A DNA stretch of 64,000 bases from CAMPJU01 sp036675265 (GTDB lineage Bacteria > Pseudomonadota > Gammaproteobacteria > Xanthomonadales > Xanthomonadaceae), in assembly GCA_036675265.1 (NCBI GenBank), contig JAKFFJ010000064.1, positions 1 through 64,000 on the forward strand, read 5' to 3'. Under the pieces are notes generated by a model. The model ran no database searches and was not told where the DNA came from. It was given only the letters and a program-made list of their open reading frames with translations. The position numbers and the translations under genes are program-made. Shown piece after piece: positions 45,345-54,453 of this stretch. Numbering within the stretch: position 1 is the stretch's first letter; each line of letters opens with the position of its first letter.

Positions 45345-45893
45345 TCAGCGGCCGCCGAGCGACGCCTTCAGCGAGGCCATCAGCGTGTCGGGACCGGCGC
45401 CTTCGGCCGGCAGGCCGCGGGGGTCGACGGCGGACACGTAGGTCCCCGCCTCGACCGCGACGACCCGCACGAGGAAATTGCTGCCCATGTAGCTGACGTC
45501 GTAGGCGCCCAGCAGTTCGGCGCGCGTCGCGATGACGAGCCCGTCGACGGCCTCGAGCGCCTCGCCCACGCGGGCGAACGCCTGGTCGCGGGGAAGGGCG
45601 ACGTTGAAGCCCGTGCCCGAAGGGGTCGGTCCGTCGGCGGCATTGGCGCTCGACCCGGTCTCCGAACGCAGGGTCGACTGGGTCCCCGCGGGCGCGAGCA
45701 CCGCAGCGGAGGTGTCGGGCAGGTCGAGGTCGGGCGGCACCTCGAGCGGGCGCGCTTCGTCGTTCATGGCGTACGGGCCCGCGTCCTTGCGGAACCAGCT
45801 GCAGCCGGACGCGGCGATGACGGCGACGGCCAGCGCGGAGAGCAGCGCGGTGCGCGCGGCCGGGTGCAGGGAAGTGGTGGCGGGTTGGCGCAT
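45345..45893 (-). CDS. Short BamC/NlpB-like outer-membrane lipoprotein
   Basis: This 182-residue protein has a lipoprotein signal (VIAASGC, Cys31) followed by SWFRKDAGPYAMNDEARPLEVPPDL, an unstructured region like the BamC N-terminus that contacts BamD, and then a single alpha/beta domain (FNVALPRDQAFARVGEALEA ... NFLVRVVAVEAGTYVSAVD). E. coli BamC has 344 residues and two such domains, so this would be a one-domain form. The identification rests largely on its position directly after dapA, where bamC lies in E. coli. GGAGAG 6 bases before ATG 45893 supports the start. Confidence 0.72.
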   Translation of the reverse strand: MRQPATTSLHPAARTALLSALAVAVIAASGCSWFRKDAGPYAMNDEARPLEVPPDLDLPDTSAAVLAPAGTQSTLRSETGSSANAADGPTPSGTGFNVALPRDQAFARVGEALEAVDGLVIATRAELLGAYDVSYMGSNFLVRVVAVEAGTYVSAVDPRGLPAEGAGPDTLMASLKASLGGR

Positions 45894-45946
45894 TCGGGTC
45901 TCTCCAGTGGGCAGGTGTGTACGGTGGATGCGGGCGTTGGCCATGG

Positions 45947-46861
45947 TCACGCGCGTGCGCGTTGGCCGGCTTGCGGTCGACAGGCGTGCTCGAGTGCGTT
46001 CGCGGTGGCCGCGATGTGCGCGGCCGCGTCGCGATGGGCCGCCGACAGCGGCAGCAGCGGCAACCGGAGGCCATGGCCGACGCCCCGCAGCCCGAGGATG
46101 GCCTTGACCGGGATCGGGTTGGGCTCCACGCCCAGGAACTCGAAGACGGGCTGCATCCGCCCGTCCAGCGCGCGTGCATCGTCGTCGCCCTTCCGCGCCA
46201 GGTCGCACAACATGCGGAAGGCGGCCGGGACGATGTTCGAGGCCACCGACACCACGCCGTCGGCGCCGGCGAGCAACGCCCGGCAGGCGGTGGGATCGTC
46301 CCCACTGAGCACCGCGAACCCGGCGTCGGCCAGCGGCAGCAACGCCGACATGCGTTCGGGCTCGTTGCGCGCCTCCTTGATCGCGATGATCCGCGGATGC
46401 CCTGCCAGTGCGGCGACGGTGTCGGGCAGCAGGTCGCAGCCGGTGCGCCCGGGCACGTTGTAGAGCACGATCGGCAGCGCACCATCGTTGGCGACGGCGC
46501 GGAAATGGGCGATGAGTCCGTCCTGGGTCGGGCGGACATACGGGGGCGTGACGACGAGCGCGGCGTCCGCGCCGAGCACCGCGGCGCGGCGCGTCTGCTC
46601 CATCGTCTTGACGGTGTTGGACAGGCCCGTCCCGGCCAGCACCGGCACGCGTCCGGCCACCTGCTGGACCGCGGTCCGCAGCAGCGCGTCGAACTCGGCG
46701 TCGAACAACGCGGCGGCCTCGCCGGTGGAACCGGCCACGACCAGCCCCTGGGTGCCAGCCTCGAGTTGCCCGTCGATGAGCCGGCGCCAGGCGTCGAGGT
46801 CGAGTTCGCCGTCGGTCGTGAACGGCGTGGCGAGCGCGGTGATGCTGCCGGTCAGTCGCAA
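45947..46861 (-). CDS. dapA: 4-hydroxy-tetrahydrodipicolinate synthase
   Basis: DapA condenses pyruvate with aspartate semialdehyde in lysine/diaminopimelate synthesis. The 304-residue barrel shows GSITALATPF, VVAGSTGEAAAL, VLYNVPGRTGCDLLP (Tyr) and the Schiff-base lysine in IIAIKEA. The only start that fits is TTG 46861, with AAGGGTGAC about 6 bases upstream; no ATG or GTG gives the conserved N-terminus. It is divergent from gcvR and followed after 53 nt by the BamC-like gene. Confidence 0.94.
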   Translation of the reverse strand: MRLTGSITALATPFTTDGELDLDAWRRLIDGQLEAGTQGLVVAGSTGEAAALFDAEFDALLRTAVQQVAGRVPVLAGTGLSNTVKTMEQTRRAAVLGADAALVVTPPYVRPTQDGLIAHFRAVANDGALPIVLYNVPGRTGCDLLPDTVAALAGHPRIIAIKEARNEPERMSALLPLADAGFAVLSGDDPTACRALLAGADGVVSVASNIVPAAFRMLCDLARKGDDDARALDGRMQPVFEFLGVEPNPIPVKAILGLRGVGHGLRLPLLPLSAAHRDAAAHIAATANALEHACRPQAGQRARA

Positions 46862-46994
46862 GTCGTCACCCTTGGATCGGTCGTGGCGGCCCTGGCGGCC
46901 GTGGCAACCAATGATGATACGCCCGGCACGCGGCGCCGATGACGCGGCCTTGACGGCCGTGCTTCCGGCGGGACGTTCCGGCCGGCGCGTTCCC

Positions 46995-47024
46995 TTGCGG
47001 CGCCGAAGCACGGCCAAGTATGCT
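46995..47024 (+). promoter_or_regulatory. Probable gcvR-bcp promoter
   Basis: TTGCGG (46995-47000) and TATGCT (47019-47024) are 18 bases apart. Transcription from here would start near 47031, excluding the upstream in-frame ATG at 47020 and favouring a TTG start at 47074. Confidence 0.5.
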
Positions 47025-47073
47025 GGCCGCGATCCCGGCGCCTGCCGGGGCGCCCCCCGCTGCGGAAGCCGCC

Positions 47074-47637
47074 TTGACCGACAATGCGCCACGGCCGCCG
47101 TCGCCGACCGAGAACCACCTGCTGATCAACGCGTACACGACGCATCCGCAGTCGCCCCTGCTGGCGGTGACCCGCCGCATCGCCGACAGTGGCTGCAACC
47201 TGGTCGATACCCGCCTGAGCACCGTCGGCCGGGACGTCTCGGTCTCCGCGCTGGCCACCGGGTCGTGGGACGCCGTGGCCAAGCTCGAGGCGATGCTCAC
47301 CCGGCTCGAGCGCGAGGAAGGCCTGAAGCTGGTCTGGTACCGCACCGGCCCCAAGCCCGTGCAGTCCAACCTCCTCCCCTACGTGGTCGAGGTCGTGGCC
47401 GCCGACAAGCCCGGCATCCTGTTCCAGCTGGCCGATTTCTTCGACCGCCAGGGCATCACCATCGAGAGCCTGCACTGCTCGCGCTACCGCGCCATGCAGA
47501 CCGGTGCCGACATGTTCTCCGCGCAGGTGACGGTCGGGATCCCCTCGGACATGCACATCGCCGCGCTGCGCGACGACTTCCTGGAGTTCTGCGACCACCT
47601 CAACCTCGACGCGATCATGGATCCGATGAAGTTCTGA
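47074..47637 (+). CDS. gcvR: Glycine cleavage system regulator GcvR (two ACT domains)
   Basis: GcvR binds and antagonises the activator GcvA of gcv genes in enterobacteria. This 187-residue protein consists of two ACT domains: the first LLINAYTTHPQSPLLAVTRRI, the second YVVEVVAADKPGILFQLADFF with DRQGITIESLHC. No DNA-binding domain is present. TTG 47074 is preferred given the promoter; ATG 47020 would add 18 Ala/Pro-rich residues. dapA | gcvR-bcp order is as in E. coli. Since gcvP has a riboswitch here, the target of GcvR may differ. Confidence 0.85.
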   Translation: MTDNAPRPPSPTENHLLINAYTTHPQSPLLAVTRRIADSGCNLVDTRLSTVGRDVSVSALATGSWDAVAKLEAMLTRLEREEGLKLVWYRTGPKPVQSNLLPYVVEVVAADKPGILFQLADFFDRQGITIESLHCSRYRAMQTGADMFSAQVTVGIPSDMHIAALRDDFLEFCDHLNLDAIMDPMKF

Positions 47638-47652
47638 GGTCATGCAAAGCAA

Positions 47653-48147
47653 ATGATCGAAGCCGGCAAGAAGCTCCCCAGGTCCACGCTCGCCCTGCCG
47701 ATCGCGCTGTCCAGCGGCAACACGACCACGCTCTCGGACCTGCTTGCCGAAGACGGCGGCCATTGGCTGGTGCTGTACTTCTACCCGAAGGACAGCACGC
47801 CCGGCTGCACCACCGAGGGCAACGACTTCAACGCGCTGCTGCCGAAGTTCCGCAAGCTGGGCGCGACCGTCATCGGCGCCTCGCGCGATTCGCTGAAGTC
47901 GCATGGCAACTTCCGCGACAGGCAGGGCTTCCACTTCGAGCTGGCCAGCGACCCGGACGAGGCGCTGTGCAGGGCCTTCGACGTCATCCGGCCCAAGAAG
48001 CTCTACGGCCGCGAGTTCATCGGCATCGAGCGCAGCACCTTCCTCATCGACCCGGACGGCGTGGTGCGCGCCGAATGGCGCAAGGTCAAGGTCCCCGGCC
48101 ACGCCGAAGCCGTCCTGGCTACCTTGAAACAGCAAAGCAAAAACTGA
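47653..48147 (+). CDS. bcp: Thiol peroxidase / peroxiredoxin Bcp (PrxQ family)
   Basis: This 164-residue peroxiredoxin reduces H2O2 and organic peroxides. The peroxidatic cysteine is Cys52 in YPKDSTPGCTTEG, with the supporting Pro/Thr and SRDSLKSHGNF region. The helix after Cys52 lacks the resolving cysteine found five residues later in E. coli Bcp (here Asn-Asp); the only other cysteine is Cys106 (EALCRAFDV). ATG 47653 follows gcvR by 15 nt. The family-D repeat begins 3 bases after the stop. Confidence 0.95.
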   Translation: MIEAGKKLPRSTLALPIALSSGNTTTLSDLLAEDGGHWLVLYFYPKDSTPGCTTEGNDFNALLPKFRKLGATVIGASRDSLKSHGNFRDRQGFHFELASDPDEALCRAFDVIRPKKLYGREFIGIERSTFLIDPDGVVRAEWRKVKVPGHAEAVLATLKQQSKN

Positions 48148-48150
48148 GAA

Positions 48151-48239
48151 CTGGCCACAGATGAACACAGAAAGAGCGGATAGGGCGAAAGCCAGATCCA
48201 ATAAAAGCTTGATCCGCTCCTTCCGTGAAATCTGTGGCT
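48151..48239. repeat. AT-richer inverted repeat, family D copy 3
   Basis: CTGGCCACAGATGAACACAG... and ...CGTGAAATCTGTGGCTA form the outer arms; an inner GAGCGGAT...GATCCGCTC pair is also present. It lies between bcp and phoH on the + strand. Confidence 0.88.
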
Positions 48240-48278
48240 AAAGAGGCTCTTCCGCTCTTCAACCGCAACGGGACTCGA

Positions 48279-49691
48279 ATGACCAAGGGCAAGCGGTGCT
48301 ACGTGCTGGACACGAACGTGCTGATGCACGACCCGACCGCGCTGTTCCGGTTCGAGGAGCACGACGTGTTCCTCCCCATGCAGGTCATGGAGGAACTGGA
48401 CAACTCCAAGAAGGGCACGTCGGAGGCCAGCCGCAACGCGCGACAGGTCAGCCGCTTCCTCAATGAACTGATCGAGACCCACGGGGCCGACAAGGTCGCC
48501 GAGGGCATCCCGCTGACCCGCCCCCAGGCGGTGCAGCTGCGGGGCGCCGGCAGCGGCGGTTGCCTGCGCTTCCAGACCTCGGACTTCGATGCCGGCAAGC
48601 GCTTCGGCAAGGTCATCCCGGACAACCACATCCTCGGCGCGATCCTGTCGCTGAAGGAAAGCCAGCCCGACCTGCCCGTGGTGTTCGTGTCCAAGGACAT
48701 CAACCTGCGGATCAAGGCGTCGATCGCGGGCATCGCGTCGGAGGATTACGAGAACGACCGGGCGCTGGACGACTTCAGCCTCCTCTACACCGGCGCCACC
48801 GAGTTGCCGGCGGACTTCTGGTCGCGCCATGGCAAGGATTTGCGCTCCTGGACCGAGAAGGGCCGCACGTTCTACGAGGTCGCGCGCAGCCAGGACGCCG
48901 AGGGCGCCGACGACAGCTGGTACCCCAACCAGTTCCTGTACCTGCCCGGCGACGAGGAAACCGAACTGAAGGTCGCGCGGGTCGGCGAGGACAAGGTGAC
49001 GCTGCAGATCGTCGACGACTTCCGCACGAACCAGCACGCCGTGTGGGGGATCACCGCGCGCAACCGCGAGCAGAACTTCGCGCTCAACGCGCTGATGGAC
49101 CCGGAGATCGACTTCGTCACCCTGCTCGGCACGGCCGGCACCGGCAAGACGCTGCTCGCGCTGGCGGCGGGCCTGGCGCAGACGATGGACCAGCAGCGCT
49201 ACCGCGAGATCATCATGACCCGCGCCACGGTCAGCGTCGGCGAGGACATCGGCTTCCTGCCCGGCACGGAAGAGGAAAAGATGACGCCGTGGATGGGCGC
49301 GCTGACCGACAACCTGGAGGTGCTGACCCACAACCAGGACGGCGGCAGCTGGGGCCGCGCGGCGACCAACGACCTGCTGGCCTCGCGCATCAAGATCCGC
49401 TCGCTCAACTTCATGCGCGGGCGCACGTTCCTGTCGCGCTACCTGATCCTGGACGAGGCTCAGAACCTGTCGCCCAAGCAGATGAAGACGCTGATCACCC
49501 GCGCCGGGCCCGGCACCAAGATCGTCTGCCTGGGCAACGTGGAGCAGATCGACACGCCCTACCTGACCGAGACCACGTCAGGCCTCACCTACGCGGTCGA
49601 CCGCTTCAAGGCGTGGAACCACAGCGCGCACGTCACCCTGCGCCGCGGCGAGCGTTCACGCCTGGCGGACTACGCTTCCGAGGTGCTCTGA
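48279..49691 (+). CDS. PhoH-family ATPase with N-terminal PIN domain
   Basis: This 470-residue protein has an N-terminal PIN (ribonuclease-like) domain with acidic residues in CYVLDTNVLMHD, QVMEELDNSKKG and FVSKDINLRIKA. The C-terminal PhoH P-loop ATPase has LLGTAGTGKTLLALAAG (Walker A) and RYLILDEAQNLSPKQMKTLITRAG (Walker B and sensor). PIN-PhoH proteins (PhoH2) act as RNA helicase/ribonucleases in other bacteria. ATG 48279 begins MTKGKRCYVLDTN; an upstream in-frame start lies in the repeat. The 3' end overlaps the convergent SulP gene by 22 nt. Confidence 0.93.
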   Translation: MTKGKRCYVLDTNVLMHDPTALFRFEEHDVFLPMQVMEELDNSKKGTSEASRNARQVSRFLNELIETHGADKVAEGIPLTRPQAVQLRGAGSGGCLRFQTSDFDAGKRFGKVIPDNHILGAILSLKESQPDLPVVFVSKDINLRIKASIAGIASEDYENDRALDDFSLLYTGATELPADFWSRHGKDLRSWTEKGRTFYEVARSQDAEGADDSWYPNQFLYLPGDEETELKVARVGEDKVTLQIVDDFRTNQHAVWGITARNREQNFALNALMDPEIDFVTLLGTAGTGKTLLALAAGLAQTMDQQRYREIIMTRATVSVGEDIGFLPGTEEEKMTPWMGALTDNLEVLTHNQDGGSWGRAATNDLLASRIKIRSLNFMRGRTFLSRYLILDEAQNLSPKQMKTLITRAGPGTKIVCLGNVEQIDTPYLTETTSGLTYAVDRFKAWNHSAHVTLRRGERSRLADYASEVL

Positions 49692-51340
49692 CCCGGCTCG
49701 CGGGTCGTCTCGATGTAGCGCAGCGCGGCGGCCAGGTCCGGGAAGTGGACCGCCGGCGCGTCGTCGCGCACGACCTCGGCGCGCGCCAGCTTCTGCAGGA
49801 CCCGCTGCGAGGCGCCGCTCAGCAGCACGCGCACGCCGTGCCGGTGCATGGACTGGATGCTGGTCTCCAGCCGCTTCAGCCCGGTCGCATCGACGAACGG
49901 CATCCGGTCAAGCCGCAGCACCAGCCACGTTGGCGCATCGCGCGACCACGACAATGCACGTTCCAGCGAGTCGACCGAGCCGAAGAAGAACGGGCCGTCG
50001 ATCGAGTACACCGCGACGTCCCGCGGCAGCGCCGCCAGGCCCGCGGCCGCGACTTCGGCGCGCACGCTGGCCGGGTCGTGCGCCACCACTTCCACCGACG
50101 CGCTCATGCGGCGCATGAACTGGAACAGCGCGAGGATCACGCCGATGTTCACCGCGACCACCAGGTCGGTGAGGATGGTGAGCGCGAAGGTGATCAGCAG
50201 GATCGCCACGTCCGCGCGCGGCGCGCGGCGCGCCATGCGCAGGAAGCGCGGCGCTTCGCTCATGTTCCAGGCGACCACCCAGAGGATCGCCGCCAGCGCG
50301 GCCAATGGCACGTGGCCGGCATACGGCGCCAGGAACAGCAGCACCAGCAACAGCGTGAGCGCGTGGACGATGCCGGCCAGCGGGCTGGTGCCGCCGTTGC
50401 GGATGTTGGTGGCCGTGCGGGCGATCGCGCCGGTCGCGGCGATGCCGCCGAACAGCGGCGAGAGGATGTTGGCGACGCCCTGGCCGACGAGTTCCTGGTT
50501 GGAATCGTGCCGGGTGCCCGCCATGCCGTCGGCCACGACCGCGGACAGCAGCGACTCGATTGCGCCGAGCATCGCGATGGTGAACGCCGACGGCAGCAAC
50601 AACAGCACCAGGTCGAAGGACATCGGCGGCAGGGCCATGCGCGGCAGGGTGCGCGGGATGGCGCCGAACATGGACTCGATGGTGGCGACGCCACGCAGGT
50701 CGAACGCCGTGACCGCCGCGGTCGCGGCCACCATCGCCAGCAACGGTCCCGGCACGCGCGACAGCCCGGGGATGCGCGACCCCCACATCGCCAGCAGCAG
50801 GCTGCCCAGGGCCAGCACGGTCGTGGCCGGGTGCAGCGCGGGCAGCACCTGCAGCAGCCGCCACGCCTCCAGGTAGAACGCGCCCTCCACGACCTCGGGC
50901 AAGCCGAAGAAGTAGCGCCATTGCCCCACCCAGATGATCACCGCGATGCCGGCGGTGAAGCCGACGATGACCGGGTCGGGGATGAAGCGGATCACCGAGC
51001 CGAGCCGCGCCAGGCCGAGCAGCACCAGCATCACGCCGGCCATCAGCGTGGCCAGCAGCAGCCCGCTCACGCCGAACTGCGCGACGACTCCCGCCAGGAT
51101 GACGATGAAGGCGCCAGTGGGTCCTGCGATCTGGATGCGCGACCCACCGAACAGCGACACCGCCGCGCCGGCGATGATCGCCGTGTACAGGCCCTGCTCC
51201 GGCTTGACCCCCGAGGCGATCGCGAAGGCCATTGCCAGCGGCAGCGCGACCACGCCCACCACCACGCCGGCGACGATGTTCCGCGCCCAGTGGGTGCGGG
51301 CGAACAGGCCTGCGCGCCAGGCTTCCGCCGCAGCGATCAC
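49670..51340 (-). CDS. SulP-family inorganic anion transporter with STAS domain
   Basis: This 556-residue protein has 12-14 membrane segments (start NIVAGVVVGVVALPLAMAFA, the SulP signature, and GAAVSLFGGSRIQIAGPTGA). A cytosolic STAS domain occupies the last ~110 residues (WLVLRLDRMPFVDATGLKRLE). Related proteins carry sulfate, bicarbonate or dicarboxylates; no carbonic anhydrase is adjacent to suggest which. GTG 51340 with GGGACGGGCG just upstream is the only plausible start in frame. Confidence 0.92.
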   Translation of the reverse strand: MIAAAEAWRAGLFARTHWARNIVAGVVVGVVALPLAMAFAIASGVKPEQGLYTAIIAGAAVSLFGGSRIQIAGPTGAFIVILAGVVAQFGVSGLLLATLMAGVMLVLLGLARLGSVIRFIPDPVIVGFTAGIAVIIWVGQWRYFFGLPEVVEGAFYLEAWRLLQVLPALHPATTVLALGSLLLAMWGSRIPGLSRVPGPLLAMVAATAAVTAFDLRGVATIESMFGAIPRTLPRMALPPMSFDLVLLLLPSAFTIAMLGAIESLLSAVVADGMAGTRHDSNQELVGQGVANILSPLFGGIAATGAIARTATNIRNGGTSPLAGIVHALTLLLVLLFLAPYAGHVPLAALAAILWVVAWNMSEAPRFLRMARRAPRADVAILLITFALTILTDLVVAVNIGVILALFQFMRRMSASVEVVAHDPASVRAEVAAAGLAALPRDVAVYSIDGPFFFGSVDSLERALSWSRDAPTWLVLRLDRMPFVDATGLKRLETSIQSMHRHGVRVLLSGASQRVLQKLARAEVVRDDAPAVHFPDLAAALRYIETTREPGQSTSEA

Positions 51341-51466
51341 CGCCCGTCCCGGGCCTTGCCCGGGAGCCGCACCCGCCTGGGGGGATGACGCATCGGCACG
51401 TGGCGATTTTATCGCGCCGGCGCGGTGGTTTTGTACAGTGGCTGGTCGCCTTCCGGAAGCGCCGCC

Positions 51467-52276
51467 ATGCACCGCCCCGTTTCGGCCCTCACGATCGCCG
51501 GTTCCGACTCGGGCGGCGGCGCGGGCATCCAGGCCGACCTGAAGACGTTCGCCGCGCACGGGGTGCATGGGCTGTCGGCGATCGCGGCGCTGACCGCGCA
51601 GCACACGCGGGGCGTGGCCGCGGTGCACGTTCCCCCGGTTGCGTTCCTGCGCGCGCAGGTGGATGCCTGCTTCGACGACTTCGAGATCGGCGCGGTGAAG
51701 CTGGGGATGCTGGCGGACGCGACGGTCATCGCGGCGGTGGCGGATGCACTGCAGGCGCACCAGCCGCCGTCCCTGGTGGTGGACCCGGTCATGGTGGCGA
51801 CCTCGGGCGCGCGGCTGCTCGACCCCGGTGCGCTGGACGCGCTGCGCACGCGCCTGCTGCCGCTGGCGACGGTGTTGACGCCGAACATCCCGGAAGCGGA
51901 ACTGCTGCTCGGCCGCACGATCGACGACGCCGCCGGCGCGGACCACGCGGCACGCGACCTGCTGGCGGCGGGCGCGCAAGCCGTGCTGCTCAAGGGCGGG
52001 CACCTGCACGAAGGCGAGCGCGTGGTCGACCGCTATCGCGATGCCGGCGGCGCCAGCCACGACATCGTGCACGCGCGGATCGAGGTCGAAGGCCACGGCA
52101 CCGGGTGCACGCTGGCATCGGCGATCGCGGCCAACCTGTGCCTGGGGCATGCCCCGGCGGAAGCGTGCCGTCGCGCGGCGGACTACGTGGCGGACGCGCT
52201 GCGCCGGGGGACAAGGCCGGGGCGCGGGCGTGTCATGGTGCTCGACCATTTCGGCGCGGCGGCGTCGCTCGAATGA
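51467..52276 (+). CDS. thiD: Hydroxymethylpyrimidine / phosphomethylpyrimidine kinase
   Basis: ThiD phosphorylates HMP twice in thiamine synthesis. The 269-residue ribokinase-fold protein shows ALTIAGSDSGGGAGIQADLKT, VVDPVMVATSG, TPNIPEAELLLG, AVLLKGGHL and the catalytic GHGTGCTLASAIAANL. ATG 51467 gives the canonical start. It overlaps the next hydrolase gene as ATGA. No TPP riboswitch is recognisable in the 126 bases upstream. Confidence 0.96.
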   Translation: MHRPVSALTIAGSDSGGGAGIQADLKTFAAHGVHGLSAIAALTAQHTRGVAAVHVPPVAFLRAQVDACFDDFEIGAVKLGMLADATVIAAVADALQAHQPPSLVVDPVMVATSGARLLDPGALDALRTRLLPLATVLTPNIPEAELLLGRTIDDAAGADHAARDLLAAGAQAVLLKGGHLHEGERVVDRYRDAGGASHDIVHARIEVEGHGTGCTLASAIAANLCLGHAPAEACRRAADYVADALRRGTRPGRGRVMVLDHFGAAASLE

Positions 52277-53130
52277 ACGCTGCGGAGGTCGCGGTCGAGG
52301 CGGCGGACGGCCATCGGTGGAAGCTGCTCGCGCGCGTCCCGGGAGCGCCCGTCGGATCGCTGCTGTGGCTGCCGGCGCTGGGCGTTGCGGCGCGCCATTA
52401 CCTCCCGTTCGCCGAAGCCCTGGCCGCGCGGGGCGTGGCCACCTTCCTGCACGACTGGCGCGGACACGGCAGCAGCACCCTGCGCGCCGGGCACGACAGC
52501 GACTGGGGCTACCGGGCGTTGCTGCTCGCGGACCTGCCCGCGGCGGAACGCGCGGTCGAAGCGGCCCTGCCGGGCGTCCCGCGGATCGTCGGCGGCCACA
52601 GCATCGGCGGCCAGCTCGCCTGCTGCCGGCTCGCGCTGGCGCCGGCGAGCGCACGGCGACTGTGGCTGGTGGCCAGTGGCGCGCCGTACTGGCGCGCGTT
52701 CCCCTTGCGGCAGCGCTGGTGGCTGCCGCTGGTCTATCGCTTCCTGCCGTGGCTGGCGGACCGTCGCGGCGCCCTGCCCGGCCGCCGGATCCGCTTCGGC
52801 GGGCAGGAGGCGCGCGGCGTGATGCGCGACTGGGCGCGGACCGCGTTGTCCGGGCGGTACGCGGGCAAGGGGATCGAGGCCGACATCGAGGCAGGCATGC
52901 GGACGGTCGAAGTGGCTGCCAGGGCGGTGGTGTTTCCCGACGACTGGCTCGCGCCGGCCTCGTCGCTGCGGTTCCTGCTGTCGAAGCTGCCGCGGGTGGA
53001 CGCCGACGTGCACGTCCTCGACGCGCGCGCGCTCGGCACCGCCGCAGACCACTTTTCCTGGCTGCAGCGGCCCGACGCGGTGGCGCAGGCACTGGTCGCC
53101 CCCGGCAAGCAGGGTGCCGGCGACGCGTAG
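52273..53130 (+). CDS. Alpha/beta-hydrolase family protein
   Basis: This 285-residue cytosolic hydrolase shows an oxyanion strand LLWLPALGVAARHYLPFAEA, FLHDWRGHGSS, the nucleophile elbow GGHSIGGQLACC (Ser in GHSIGG) and a probable catalytic histidine in TAADHFSWL. The cap region is Trp-rich (RQRWWLPLVYRFLPWL). Substrate is unknown. It is translationally coupled to thiD (ATGA), though a link to thiamine is not evident. Confidence 0.87.
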   Translation: MNAAEVAVEAADGHRWKLLARVPGAPVGSLLWLPALGVAARHYLPFAEALAARGVATFLHDWRGHGSSTLRAGHDSDWGYRALLLADLPAAERAVEAALPGVPRIVGGHSIGGQLACCRLALAPASARRLWLVASGAPYWRAFPLRQRWWLPLVYRFLPWLADRRGALPGRRIRFGGQEARGVMRDWARTALSGRYAGKGIEADIEAGMRTVEVAARAVVFPDDWLAPASSLRFLLSKLPRVDADVHVLDARALGTAADHFSWLQRPDAVAQALVAPGKQGAGDA

Positions 53131-53133
53131 GGC

Positions 53134-54453
53134 CTAACGGGCGTCGCCGCGCAATGCCTCGAGGATCTTCATCCCGCCGCGGCCGTCCGCGGGCACGTGC
53201 CCCAGCCGCTGCTGCTCGCGCCGGATCGCCTCGCGCGACCGGCTGCCCAGCATCCCGTCGACCTCGCCGATGTCGTGGCCTCGCGCGAGCAGCAACGACT
53301 GCAACTCGCGGCGCTGCGCGCGCGACAGCCCGGGATCGTCCGTCGGCCATGGCGTCTGGAAGGGACCGGCGCCGCGCAGGCGGTCGGACAGGTGCGCGAT
53401 CGCCAGCGCGTAGCTGATGGCGGCGTTGTACGAGTAGATCGCGTCGAAGTTCTTGAACACGAGGAATGCCGGGCCGTCCTCGCCGGCGGGCAGCAGCAGG
53501 GCCGCGCGCGTCTGCCCGGGCAGGTCGACGGGCTCGTCGCCGACCACCTGGATGCCGTGCTTGAACCACTCCGACAGCGTGCGCCGTTTCTCGCGCCCGG
53601 CGAGGCTTGCATCGAAGCCGTCGGGCAGTGCCACCTCGACGCCCCAGGGCTCGCCGGTCCGCCACCCCGAGCGGTCCAGGTAGTGCGCGGTCGACGCCAG
53701 GGCATCCGGCACGCTGCCGACCAGGTCGCGCCGCCCATCGCCGTCGAAATCGACCGCGATGCGCTCGAACGTCGACGGCATGAACTGGGTGTGGCCAAAT
53801 GCGCCGGCCCAGGAACCGCGCAGGTCGCCGGGCTCGATGTCGCCCTTCTCCAGGATGCGCATCGCGCTGAACAGCTCGCCGCGGAAGAAGTCCTGGCGCC
53901 GCCCGAAGCACGACAGCGTCGACAGCGACTGCAGCAACGGGCGCTCGCCGAACTTGCGGCCGTAGTCGCTCTCCACGCCCCAGACGGCCACCACGGTGGC
54001 GGGATCGACACCGTATTCGCCGGACACCCGTGCGAGTACGTCCGCATGCTGCCGGAGCATCGCGCGACCGTCGGCGATGCGCTCGTCGTCGACCAGCCCG
54101 GCCAGGTAGTCCCAGATGTCGGTCTTGAATTCGGGTTGCGCATCGAGCAGCTCGACCACGGACAGGTCGGGCGCGAGCCCGTCGACCTGCGCATCGAAGG
54201 CCGCGGCCGACACGCCGGCCGCGACGGCATCGTCGCGCAGCCCGGCCATGCAGGCCTCGTAGCGCGCCGCATCGGCGGCCGAGAGCGGTGCGGGTGCCGG
54301 CGCCGGCGCCGGTTTCGTCGGCTCGGAAGACGCCTGGCCCGACGCCGCGGGTGCCGCGTTCGCGTGGGTGGGGTCGGGCGTGCCCGGCGCAGTCTGCGCG
54401 CACGCGGGCATCGCGATCGCGATGAGCAGCGCGACGGAAAGGCTTCGCTTCAT
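53134..54453 (-). CDS. MltB-family lytic murein transglycosylase with peptidoglycan-binding domain
   Basis: This 439-residue enzyme cleaves glycan strands to 1,6-anhydro-muropeptides. It has a signal peptide (MKRSLSVALLIAIAMPACAQ; MPAC may be a lipobox with Cys18), an Ala/Pro-rich linker, and the SLT_2 domain with catalytic Glu in VWGVESDYGRKFG, SCFGRRQDFFRGEL and GAFGHTQFMPSTF. A C-terminal PG_binding_1 segment follows (ELQSLLLARGHDIGEVDGMLG). In E. coli mltB is next to pncC-recA; here the homologue lies on the other side of the same block. Confidence 0.92.
   Translation of the reverse strand: MKRSLSVALLIAIAMPACAQTAPGTPDPTHANAAPAASGQASSEPTKPAPAPAPAPLSAADAARYEACMAGLRDDAVAAGVSAAAFDAQVDGLAPDLSVVELLDAQPEFKTDIWDYLAGLVDDERIADGRAMLRQHADVLARVSGEYGVDPATVVAVWGVESDYGRKFGERPLLQSLSTLSCFGRRQDFFRGELFSAMRILEKGDIEPGDLRGSWAGAFGHTQFMPSTFERIAVDFDGDGRRDLVGSVPDALASTAHYLDRSGWRTGEPWGVEVALPDGFDASLAGREKRRTLSEWFKHGIQVVGDEPVDLPGQTRAALLLPAGEDGPAFLVFKNFDAIYSYNAAISYALAIAHLSDRLRGAGPFQTPWPTDDPGLSRAQRRELQSLLLARGHDIGEVDGMLGSRSREAIRREQQRLGHVPADGRGGMKILEALRGDAR

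Noticed and set aside
51341..51466. A TPP riboswitch before thiD
   Set aside because: The conserved thi-box sequence (CTGAGA near a second GAACCTG-like element) is absent.
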